Source: Clostridiales bacterium
Lineage (GTDB): Bacteria; Bacillota; Dehalobacteriia; UBA4068
Direction of reading: 5' to 3'
Assembly (NCBI GenBank): GCA_009783415.1
Contig: WRHF01000002.1
Location: forward strand, 1 to 36,991
DNA length: 36,991 bases
Both the position numbers and the translations under genes were made by a program. Below, one piece after another: positions 1 through 8,110 of this stretch. The number at the start of each line of letters is the position of its first letter. Position 1 is the first letter of the stretch. Below the pieces are notes generated by a model. It saw nothing but the letters and a program-made list of their open reading frames with translations, was not told the DNA's origin and searched no databases.

Positions 1-269
1 CGACCGCAAGTATTCAGGATTCAGTATTCAGAAATCAGAATGCGGGTAACTTTTCGCTTCGCGAAAACTATTGAACAAAATTCTTGTTTTTTATTTACGA
101 AACGAGTTCGTAAGCTACTAATGCGGTCTTCGAGCACAAGTAAACAGGTTGAAGAATCAATAAAGAGTTTTCCGAAGTTTATTGACTTATGGCAGGGATA
201 GGTATATAATTTAGTAAACAAAGCTAATTTGGCTTAAATATAGGCCGGGAAAAGAGGTGGCAAAAGGTT

Positions 270-575
270 ATGAAGAATCTTGGCGGCAATAAATTCGTTG
301 CCTTGCTGATTATTATATCCCTGATTGCCGTTTCGATTTTTTCTTATGGCTATATAATAACCAATATTAACCATATTTGCCACGATAAAGCTTGCAAGCC
401 TTGTGAGCAAATCACCTATTGGAGCAATAGCCTGCGTCTGATCTCCGGTGTCTTACTTTGCATATTTGTTACTTTCAGCTTTTCTACCCCGATACTTACT
501 ACTAATGGGAAGCAGAAGTATTCTATAAAACATATAAATAATCCTGTTATGCTAAAAGTAAAATTAAATAATTGA
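270..575 (+). CDS. small membrane protein with a Cys/His motif (HICHDKACKPC), upstream of the zinc transporter operon
   Basis: ORF with two hydrophobic segments and an H-x-C-x4-C-x2-C pattern; RBS-like ggcaaaagg upstream. Confidence 0.6.
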   Translation: MKNLGGNKFVALLIIISLIAVSIFSYGYIITNINHICHDKACKPCEQITYWSNSLRLISGVLLCIFVTFSFSTPILTTNGKQKYSIKHINNPVMLKVKLNN

Positions 576-711
576 GCCGCCTTTGATCAATTCACAATTG
601 CCGTAAGGGTTATAAGTGAAATCAAGAAGCGGAAACGGATTATTGAGGCAGCTTGGAGGGGATTTTTTGCCCCTTGATCTGTTTTGGCTTCTTTCTAAAG
701 GAGGCTTTTTT

Positions 712-1671
712 ATGTCCGGAAAAACCCTGGCATTTTTTGCCATGGCGGTTGTTTTTGGGATATTTTCTCTAGCAGCCGGTGGTTGTGAGGTCAATGAGCC
801 GCCGGAAAAAGATAACGGGAAAATCAATATTGTGGCTACTATATTTCCCCAATATGATTTTTGCCGTGCCATAGCGGGGGATAGGGCCAACCTTTCCCTC
901 TTGATCAAGCCCGGCGTTTCTGTGCATTCTTTTGAACCTTCGGCTGCGGATATGAAAAAAATCGATGATGCCGATGTGTTTATTTATATCGGCGGGGAAA
1001 GCGATGCCTGGGTAGGGCGGCTTTTGTCTTCCCTGGATACTTCCAATAAACATATCATCAGCCTGATCGATCAGGTGGATGCCGTGATGGAAGAAATAGG
1101 AGAAGGCATGGAAGATGATCCGGATGATGGAGAGGAAGAGGATATCTACGATGAACATATTTGGACTTCCCTCCAAAATTCGCTGAAACTGATCCAAGTG
1201 ATAGCTGATAATTTGGCGGAAATCGATCAGGAAAATAGAGAATTTTACCAGCAAAACGCTGCTGCCTATATAGACCAAATCAAGGAGCTGGATCAAGAGA
1301 TAAGGGATATTGTCCAAAATGCCCGGCGAAATACCATCGTCATTGCGGATAAATTCCCCTTCCGCTATTTTGTTGATGAATTCGGCCTGGATTATTATGC
1401 GGCCTTTCCCGGCTGCAGCGACCAGGCTGATGCCAGTGCAAGTACCATCGCCTCTCTGATAAAAACTGTTATTGAGGAGCAAATACCCTGTATATACTAT
1501 GTCGAGCTGAGCAATCAAAATGTAGCCCGGGCAGTCAATGAGCAAACAGGGGCTCAAATGCTGCTGCTCAATTCCTGCCAAACCCTGAGCAAGGAAGATT
1601 TTGACGCAGGCGCCACCTATCTTTCCCTGATGCGTGCCAATGCCCAGGCTCTCAAGGAGGGATTGAACTGA
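712..1671 (+). CDS. znuA: metal (zinc/manganese) ABC transporter substrate-binding lipoprotein, ZnuA/AdcA-like
   Basis: ATG at 712 preceded by aaaggagg; lipoprotein signal ending in AAGGC; IVATIFPQYDF, VHSFEPSAADM, YDEHIWTS and CIYYVELSNQNVA motifs of the cluster A-I binding protein family. The listed ORF start at 616 is probably too far upstream. Confidence 0.9.
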   Translation: MSGKTLAFFAMAVVFGIFSLAAGGCEVNEPPEKDNGKINIVATIFPQYDFCRAIAGDRANLSLLIKPGVSVHSFEPSAADMKKIDDADVFIYIGGESDAWVGRLLSSLDTSNKHIISLIDQVDAVMEEIGEGMEDDPDDGEEEDIYDEHIWTSLQNSLKLIQVIADNLAEIDQENREFYQQNAAAYIDQIKELDQEIRDIVQNARRNTIVIADKFPFRYFVDEFGLDYYAAFPGCSDQADASASTIASLIKTVIEEQIPCIYYVELSNQNVARAVNEQTGAQMLLLNSCQTLSKEDFDAGATYLSLMRANAQALKEGLN

Positions 1672-2375
1672 TGAATATTCTCTCTTGCCGGGAGCTATAT
1701 ATTAAGTATGATGCTAAGGCAGTGGTAAAAAATGTCAGTTTCGACCTGAAAGACGGCGATTATTTATCTATAATCGGCGAAAACGGTTCCGGCAAAACAA
1801 CACTGATGAAAAGCATATTGGGCCTGATCAAACCGGTTGCAGGCCATATTGAATTTCAGGGCATAAAGCAGATAGAAATCGGTTATCTGCCTCAGCAGAC
1901 ATCAATACAAAAAGATTTTCCTGCCAGCGTACTGGAGGTAGTACTTTCCGGCTGTCTGAACAGACATGGTTTTTTACCTTTCTATTCATCCCGGGATAAA
2001 AAAAGAGCCCAGGAAAACCTGGAAAATCTTGGTATTGATCAGCTCAAAAGAAAGGCCTATTGCGACCTTTCCGGCGGCCAGCAGCAAAGAGTGCTTTTAG
2101 CCCGTGCTCTTTGCGCCACGGAAAAAGTGCTGATGCTCGACGAGCCGGTCACCGGGCTGGATCCCGCCGCCAGCGAAGAATTATATACTTTGCTAAATAA
2201 ACTCAACAGTGAAGGGATAGCGATCATCATGATTTCCCACGATGTCAAAAGCGCCGTAAAATATGGCAGTAAGATTTTACATCTGAAAACAGAACCCCTC
2301 TTTTTTGGCCTGGCATCAGAATATGGGAAAACAGATGTTGGAAGTAAAATGCTGAGAGGTGAAACTCATGTTTAG
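1671..2375 (+). CDS. znuC: metal ABC transporter ATP-binding protein
   Basis: Walker A GENGSGKTT, signature LSGGQQQR, Walker B VLMLDEP, H-loop ISHD; overlaps the znuA stop. Confidence 0.93.
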   Translation: MNILSCRELYIKYDAKAVVKNVSFDLKDGDYLSIIGENGSGKTTLMKSILGLIKPVAGHIEFQGIKQIEIGYLPQQTSIQKDFPASVLEVVLSGCLNRHGFLPFYSSRDKKRAQENLENLGIDQLKRKAYCDLSGGQQQRVLLARALCATEKVLMLDEPVTGLDPAASEELYTLLNKLNSEGIAIIMISHDVKSAVKYGSKILHLKTEPLFFGLASEYGKTDVGSKMLRGETHV

Positions 2376-3249
2376 CATACTTCAGGAATATTTTTCCTAT
2401 GCCTTTGTTGTCCGGGCCTTATATGTCGGCATCTTTGTTGCTTTGTGCTCGGCTTTGTTGGGTGTCAGTCTGGTTTTAAAACGCTATTCCATGATTGGCG
2501 ACGGACTTTCCCATGTGGGTTTTGGTACCTTGGCCATTGCCATGGCCCTAAATCTGGCGCCGCTGCAGGTTTCCATACCTTTGGTCTTACTGGCGGCCTT
2601 CCTCTTGCTGCGCGTAAGCGAGAACAGCAAAATCAAAGGCGATGCGGCTATTGCCCTGATTTCCAGCAGTTCGCTGGCGCTGGGGGGAATAATCATTGCC
2701 GTATCCACAGGTATGGGCGCGGATGTTTGCAATTATATGTTCGGCGCTATCCTGGCCATGAGAATAAGTGATGTCTATTTAAGCATCGGCGCCGCGGCGG
2801 TGGTATTGATCCTGTATCTAATATTTTATAACAGGATTTTCACCGTTACTTTTGATGAAAGCTTTGCCAAAGCAACAGGTACAAAAGTGGGATATTATAA
2901 TATGCTGATAGCTTTTCTTACCGCTTTGGTCATCGTGGTAGGGATGCGGATGATGGGGGCCATGCTGATTTCCGGCCTGATAATTTTCCCCGCTCTGACC
3001 TCCATGCGCATTTTGAAGAGCTTTAAGAGCGTGGTGATCACCTCGGCTGTTTTGGCTGTGATCTGTTTCTTTTTAGGGATGGTGTTATCCCTTATTATTT
3101 CTACCCCAAAAGGAGGCAATATACCCCCCGGGGCTAGTATTGTTGCTGTTAATCTGGGAGCTTTTTGTCTATTCCTGATTATCGGAGCTCTAAAAAAATG
3201 GAACGCAGGGCGTAAATTAAGACAAGATTTAAAGGAGGCAGCAAAATGA
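2359..3249 (+). CDS. znuB: metal ABC transporter permease, ZnuB family
   Basis: Multiple TM helices; family-typical LVLKRYSMIGDGLSHVGFG and MRMMGAMLISGLIIFPALT; overlaps znuC. Confidence 0.93.
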   Translation: MKLMFSILQEYFSYAFVVRALYVGIFVALCSALLGVSLVLKRYSMIGDGLSHVGFGTLAIAMALNLAPLQVSIPLVLLAAFLLLRVSENSKIKGDAAIALISSSSLALGGIIIAVSTGMGADVCNYMFGAILAMRISDVYLSIGAAAVVLILYLIFYNRIFTVTFDESFAKATGTKVGYYNMLIAFLTALVIVVGMRMMGAMLISGLIIFPALTSMRILKSFKSVVITSAVLAVICFFLGMVLSLIISTPKGGNIPPGASIVAVNLGAFCLFLIIGALKKWNAGRKLRQDLKEAAK

Positions 3250-3707
3250 AAAAACTATTATTGATAGCTTTATTAAGCATAACAGCAGCCCTATTGGGAG
3301 CTTGCGCTCCGGATATTTTGCCGCTTACAGAAGAAGCGGCGGCGGATGATAACATTCTTGAAATCAAAGAGAGAATGTTTATCCAGCAATGCAGCGACAT
3401 TATGATCAATCCGGAGCTGTACCTGGAGAAAACCATCCGGCTTGAAGGTATATATGATATTATTATTGAGGATGAGGAAGTTTATCAATGTATCTACCGC
3501 CGGGGTCCGGGCTGCTGCCCCGGTGTTGACTCGGAATATGGTTTCATCTGCTATTATGATGGCGAGAAGCCCAATGAGAACGATTGGGTAAGAGCAACAG
3601 GGACTATTATTTTGGAAAAATATGAAAACGGCAGGCAGCAGGTCATTCTTAATTTATCTAAACTGGAAGTCTTAGATGAACGTGGACAAGAAACCGTTGA
3701 CAATTAA
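3246..3707 (+). CDS. small Cys-containing lipoprotein, possibly metal-related
   Basis: Lipobox LLGAC; RRGPGCCPGVDSEYGF motif; start overlaps the znuB stop (operon-like). Confidence 0.75.
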   Translation: MKKLLLIALLSITAALLGACAPDILPLTEEAAADDNILEIKERMFIQQCSDIMINPELYLEKTIRLEGIYDIIIEDEEVYQCIYRRGPGCCPGVDSEYGFICYYDGEKPNENDWVRATGTIILEKYENGRQQVILNLSKLEVLDERGQETVDN

Positions 3708-3722
3708 AAATACTATTACTGG

Positions 3723-4094
3723 TCATTCTTGAGCCAGGTTATCCACTAATTCCCTTAATTTACCAATTTCTTCCGGGGAGTACTTTTTGCTCCCCGAACC
3801 CAGAACAAAAGCAACCAGCTGTTCAGGGGCGCCTTCGTATAGGGTATTGATCAGCTTTGTTGTAGCCATCTCCTGAGCCTGCTCCTTGGTAATGAGAGGA
3901 TGACAAACAAAAAAGGGTTCCTCCCGTCTGATTGCTCCTTTATTGATGCAATACTTGATCACAGTATAGGCGGTAGTCTTTCTCCAGCCGGTCTGCTCGA
4001 AAAGGATTTCCCCTATTTTTTTTGCAGTAGTCGGCCCTTCGCGCCAAAGTATCTCCATAATTTTCAAATCAGAATCGGCCAATCTCATTTTCAT
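3723..4094 (-). CDS. BlaI/MecI/CopY family transcriptional repressor
   Basis: LADSDLKIMEILWREGPTTAKKIGEIL...GWRKTTAYTVIKYCINKGAIRRE winged-helix sequence; ATG at 4094 chosen over 4115. Confidence 0.85.
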   Translation of the reverse strand: MKMRLADSDLKIMEILWREGPTTAKKIGEILFEQTGWRKTTAYTVIKYCINKGAIRREEPFFVCHPLITKEQAQEMATTKLINTLYEGAPEQLVAFVLGSGSKKYSPEEIGKLRELVDNLAQE

Positions 4095-4113
4095 GATCAA
4101 TACCCCCGTTATC

Positions 4114-4134
4114 AATTCGTAATTCGTAATTCGT
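4114..4134. repeat. heptamer tandem repeat (AATTCGT)x3
   Basis: Three exact copies read directly. Confidence 0.9.
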
Positions 4135-4231
4135 AATCAAATGCCATAATAATAGAATTGATACGAACAGTACTATTCTATATTAGTGGAACTTGTTTGT
4201 CAATGCCAAAATTGAATAAGTATAAAAAAAG

Positions 4232-4276
4232 AACGGGAATGAGGCGGCAGCTGTTGGCAGCTATCTCATTCCCGTT
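4232..4276 (-). terminator. hairpin with U-tract on the minus strand
   Basis: AACGGGAATGAG / CTCATTCCCGTT 12-bp perfect arms; A-tract at 4224-4230 gives a minus-strand T-run. Confidence 0.7.
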
Positions 4277-4334
4277 GACATCTTGCGGGTTGGTGGCCCT
4301 CCCCCCGGCGCTACGCGCCACCCCCCTCTGCGAG

Positions 4335-4498
4335 GCAATGTCAGTAACTTAAGAAAATTTATCATTCACAATTCATCATTCATCATTTTTCATTTTAATT
4401 TAGCCAAATAATACCTGCAAAGAATAATGAAAAATGATGAATGATAAGTGATGAATTATGAATTAACAAGCTTTCTTTTGTTAAGTTGCTGACATTGC
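4335..4498. repeat. long imperfect palindrome (foldback)
   Basis: Outer arms GCAATGTCAGTAACTTAAG (4335-4353) and GTTAAGTTGCTGACATTGC (4480-4498); inner 20-bp perfect arms 4375-4394 / 4426-4445. Confidence 0.8.
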
Positions 4499-4586
4499 TA
4501 CCAGAGGTGGATGTCAGCGAAGCTGACAGGGGGAGTTCCTCTCCCAGGGAGCTAAACCCCTGGCAACCGGCAAGTACAGTTAATAA

Positions 4587-4614
4587 TTTTCCTTTATCCT
4601 TTTTCCTTTTTCAA
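4587..4614. repeat. heptamer tandem repeat (TTTTCCT/TTATCCT)
   Basis: TTTTCCT TTATCCT TTTTCCT TTTTCAA, directly 3' of the peptidase copy 1 stop codon. Confidence 0.85.
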
Positions 4615-4618
4615 TTTA

Positions 4619-7600
4619 TCAACCTCCGACTACCATGCGGAGGATCAGGGCGGCATCGGTGCTGTCAATTACGCCGTCGCCGTTGATATCACCCAAAAGC
4701 AGCGCTCTTTGAGTCCAGGGAACCAGACCTACATACATTTGCAGGAGTAATATGGCATCTTCAGGAGTGACGGTACCGTCGCCGTCAATGTCACCCAATA
4801 CCCCAAGAATCAAAGTGCCGGGCAAAACCTTTGTATCTAAATTTATCATAGCATCCGTAAAGGTACCGAACTGCAATTTTACCACTTCCAGATTCAGGGG
4901 ATATTCCCCGATGCCGGGCGCCGTAGCGGATATTTGGTAGGTTACAGTAAAGAGAAGACCGTTGCCGGCAACATTTTCCTGGGAAGCAAAGGCGATCTTC
5001 ATCAGATCGGTCGCATATTTGGGATTGGCCACAAACATGAGAGTATTCAAATCACCGGCAGGCTTGACAGCAATTGGCGTGTAGATGCTGTTATTATAGG
5101 GTACTGAGAAATCAAGGGTACTGAAGCCGGCTTCGTTGCCGCTGATTTTGTAGGTAACATCCACGGTACCGCCGGGCTTGCTCCAAACATCAGCCACTTC
5201 GATGGTTACGGGTTCTGCGGGTACGGTAGTAAATTCGACCGGGATGACTACATTGGAGACTTCATTGTCGATGGAGAAGGTGAAGGCATTGTTACCGGTA
5301 TAAGCGGAGGTGCTGTTGTGACCGGTGGAGAGGATAAGAGCCAGCCTGTTGCCCTTCTTGGCGGTATGGACACAGGGCTGCAGATAAAGGGTATAGTCAT
5401 GGTATACGCCATAATTTGCGGCTATATCCAAGCGCTTGTCCGGGGTAGCGGTATTGCTTACCCAGCCGGCTTCCGGGGTGGCCAGATTCATCCAGCCTCT
5501 GGCGATCTCCCTGTAGGTCGTGGTGGTTGTTGCATTAAAGCGGACAATATTGGAGCTGCTCAAGCCGCCGCCGCGCAGGATGCCGCCGCTGAGAACCGTG
5601 GTAGTACTGGGGCTGTCGCCGACAGCATTGCCGCCGTAGGTGCGCAGGGTGGTACCGGCTGCAGCTATTTCCACCAATCTGGCATGGACCCTGGCTTGCC
5701 CCGTGGGGGAGCTGCCTGTCGGGTTGGTGGTAGCATTGTTTGGCGCCAGGACATTGCTGCCTGCGGACATGATGGCAGCCCGGAAATTGATAGCGACATT
5801 ACCCTTGACCGTTACATCTTCAGGAAGCACTATCGAATAGAGGGTGCTGGCTGCGGTGGGAGCATTGAGCATATTTTGCCAGCTGCTGGAGCCGTTGGCG
5901 CTGTTGAGGAGGGTGAACGGATCATCCGCACCGGTGATCGCGGGAGGCGGAGGCGGGTCGTTAGCGGCGGTAGTCGATACGGTTTCAGTTTCGCCGCTGG
6001 GGGGGATCCCGCCTGTCAGGTAAAGATCCGGACCGTCATATTCCACAGGCACTTCATATTCTCTGTCCGGTACAGGCGCCGCAATAGGAGAAGTGGTCAC
6101 CCGGTCCTTGTTGGTCAAGACGAGCTTATTTACGCTGTGCCAGGTATCATAACCCTCATAATCCCCGGTCAGGTTGCTTTGGGCAAAAACCTCAGGCAAG
6201 AGATCCAGCACATCGTTATCTACTTTGTACAAATATTTACTGTACCACAGATTTTGCCATTCCTGATAGACATAAGGGCCGATCTGATGATTGGTGGGAG
6301 TCATATGAGCGCCCTGATCCCAGATGAATTTGACATCGACGCCGGCTTTTTTGCAGGCTTCATACATCAGGATAGACTGCTTGGGACGGACATTGTTGTC
6401 ATTGGTGCCGTGGACTATCAGCATGGAAGCATGTAATTTACTGGGACCCCAGTCCTCGAACCAGCCGTCAAGGGTGTAGTCGCGGCGCGCCCAGTGTTCG
6501 CCGTATTGATTGTTGAGCTCCATTGCCTCCCAGTACATTTGCTGCATATATCCCATTTGTTTGGCCCGCAACGGATTTATGGGTACCCAGTCGGCGCGGC
6601 CGAAGCTGCTTAAGATATACCAAACCATACCGGGGGTATATTGGGCGCCCCAGTTGGCTGCGCCTTGCTGATTTTGGTATTCGTAATAGCTGATGATGCC
6701 GCAGACAGGGATAATGGTCTCCAGGCCTTTAACGCCGGTACTGGCTACGCCATTGGGGACGGTGCCGCCGTAGGAGGTGCCTGTCATGCCGGCAAAGCCA
6801 TTGGACCAGTCGGCTTTGATTTGGATATTGCTGGTTTTGTCGGTATAGGCTACCGCCTCGCCGTTAAGCCATTCGATCACCTTTTTATAAGCGGCGATTT
6901 CTATTTCCGCACCGTAGGTGGATAAGCCCTCGCCGGCCAGGGTGCCGATACCGGCGGTGGAAATCAGGGCATAGCCGCGAACCGCAAAGTAGTCGTGCAT
7001 GTTAAGGCTTCCTACCTGATTGCCGTTGGCGACGCCCCATGTTACAGTGGCGGTGGTGGCAGGTTTTCCGGAATAGGAATAGCTGTAGCGCCAGTCTCTC
7101 CAGGGCTGAGTGCTGAGCAGCTGATTGTCCACAAGCTGTTTGGTTGTGATTTCACTTGCCGGAGTGCGGGGGGGGACTTTTACCAGAAGCATGTCTTTAG
7201 TATAGGGGCCGTTTTCATTAAGCCAGGCTTGTCCCTCGGCCCGGACATTTTCAGGATAGGATACCCCATCATTTGTCCCTTCATTGTAAGGCTGGGCATG
7301 ATAGATACTGGCGCATTTCATCCCTTTTTCCACAGCGGCCCGGGGCAGCTGCACCATGACTTTGATCAAGTCCAGCTTGCCGTCGCCGTCGGTATCATAG
7401 TCGGTCTCAACATAGACGAGGAAACGGGCTACACCTTCTCCGCTGGTATCATAATATGTAGAGTTGCCGTAAGGGAAGATGGGCTGAGCCATCCCGTGGA
7501 CGAAATAAGGCTCCGGGGGGTCTTTGAGCAAGGCGTCGCGGAGCCCGTTTTTGGCATCCGCCATAACCAGGTCCATTTCTGCGGCGATTTCTTCAGTTAC

Positions 7601-7846
7601 GGTAGCTGTCGGGTTATAAACCCAATTGTCGAGGAAGCCCAGGCTTTCGGCCAGCATGTCCTGATCCCGAACCACAGTGCCGATCAGCGAATCCTGCAAA
7701 CCGGCGGATTTGATCATGGCGACGACATACTCACGCTGGGTACCGAAATCCTCTGTTGCCGCGGTGAGAGTCAGAGCCGGTATCAATGACAAAGCAAGCG
7801 CCATTACCGCGACTATCACCAAAAGTTTTTTGTTCTTTGTTCTCAT
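4619..7846 (-). CDS. secreted S15 (Xaa-Pro dipeptidyl-peptidase/CocE-like) hydrolase with C-terminal cohesin-like and dockerin domains (copy 1)
   Basis: Signal peptide; GMTGTSYGG nucleophile motif, VHGTNDNNVRP Asp, QGAHMTP His; cohesin-like VTIEVADVWSKPGGTVDVTYKISG...; dockerin GDIDGDGTVTPEDAILLLQ...GDINGDGVIDSTDAALILR. Start at 7846 after AGGAGGG; the ORF-track start at 7924 is in the leader. Confidence 0.88.
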   Translation of the reverse strand: MRTKNKKLLVIVAVMALALSLIPALTLTAATEDFGTQREYVVAMIKSAGLQDSLIGTVVRDQDMLAESLGFLDNWVYNPTATVTEEIAAEMDLVMADAKNGLRDALLKDPPEPYFVHGMAQPIFPYGNSTYYDTSGEGVARFLVYVETDYDTDGDGKLDLIKVMVQLPRAAVEKGMKCASIYHAQPYNEGTNDGVSYPENVRAEGQAWLNENGPYTKDMLLVKVPPRTPASEITTKQLVDNQLLSTQPWRDWRYSYSYSGKPATTATVTWGVANGNQVGSLNMHDYFAVRGYALISTAGIGTLAGEGLSTYGAEIEIAAYKKVIEWLNGEAVAYTDKTSNIQIKADWSNGFAGMTGTSYGGTVPNGVASTGVKGLETIIPVCGIISYYEYQNQQGAANWGAQYTPGMVWYILSSFGRADWVPINPLRAKQMGYMQQMYWEAMELNNQYGEHWARRDYTLDGWFEDWGPSKLHASMLIVHGTNDNNVRPKQSILMYEACKKAGVDVKFIWDQGAHMTPTNHQIGPYVYQEWQNLWYSKYLYKVDNDVLDLLPEVFAQSNLTGDYEGYDTWHSVNKLVLTNKDRVTTSPIAAPVPDREYEVPVEYDGPDLYLTGGIPPSGETETVSTTAANDPPPPPAITGADDPFTLLNSANGSSSWQNMLNAPTAASTLYSIVLPEDVTVKGNVAINFRAAIMSAGSNVLAPNNATTNPTGSSPTGQARVHARLVEIAAAGTTLRTYGGNAVGDSPSTTTVLSGGILRGGGLSSSNIVRFNATTTTTYREIARGWMNLATPEAGWVSNTATPDKRLDIAANYGVYHDYTLYLQPCVHTAKKGNRLALILSTGHNSTSAYTGNNAFTFSIDNEVSNVVIPVEFTTVPAEPVTIEVADVWSKPGGTVDVTYKISGNEAGFSTLDFSVPYNNSIYTPIAVKPAGDLNTLMFVANPKYATDLMKIAFASQENVAGNGLLFTVTYQISATAPGIGEYPLNLEVVKLQFGTFTDAMINLDTKVLPGTLILGVLGDIDGDGTVTPEDAILLLQMYVGLVPWTQRALLLGDINGDGVIDSTDAALILRMVVGG

Positions 7847-8031
7847 GTGTTTCCCTCCTAATTTTTTTATTACATAGATTGCCAAACAACCCATGTTTTG
7901 ATATTTTTCTCTATAAAATAACAAAATCCTCTATTTTTAATCTCCAAAATTTACCACAAATATTCCTATTATTGTCTATAATTTCTAATATTAACCTATT
8001 TTCCCCTAAAATTCTTTGTTTTCTACAAAAA

Positions 8032-8075
8032 AGGTGGGAATGAGATAACTGCGAGCAGATATCTCATTCCCACCT
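8032..8075 (-). terminator. intrinsic terminator of peptidase copy 2
   Basis: AGGTGGGAATGAGATA / TATCTCATTCCCACCT 16-bp perfect arms followed by T6 on the minus strand. Confidence 0.85.
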
Positions 8076-8110
8076 CTATCATGCGGGCAGTGCCCTCAAG
8101 CGGGCTCCCA

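Noticed and set aside
21-221. 66-aa minus-strand ORF at the window start
   Set aside because: Overlaps repeat-derived DNA, with no RBS or homology signal.
769-1581. 270-aa minus-strand ORF antisense to znuA
   Set aside because: Completely overlapped by a strongly supported CDS; no recognizable motif.
4158-4352. Small plus-strand ORF across the hairpin element
   Set aside because: Spans the terminator and repeat element; no coding signal.
4512-4553. Series of GC hairpins as a known riboswitch or tRNA/T-box
   Set aside because: I could not match any riboswitch, T-box or tRNA consensus; retained only as part of the unnamed repeated element.
5318-6436. 372-aa plus-strand ORF antisense to peptidase copy 1 (and similar ORFs at 6995-7789, 8363-9097, 15155-15769, 16214-16810, 18536-19045, 19295-19906)
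   Set aside because: Low-complexity, no RBS or domains; shadow ORFs recurring because the opposite strand encodes conserved paralogs with GC-rich codons.
7847-7924. N-terminal extensions MLFYREK... and MLFFHEK... of copies 1 and 2 as conserved coding sequence
   Set aside because: An AGGAGGG RBS and typical signal peptide begin at the internal Met; copy 4 has no such extension. Similarity is explained by the conserved leader DNA.
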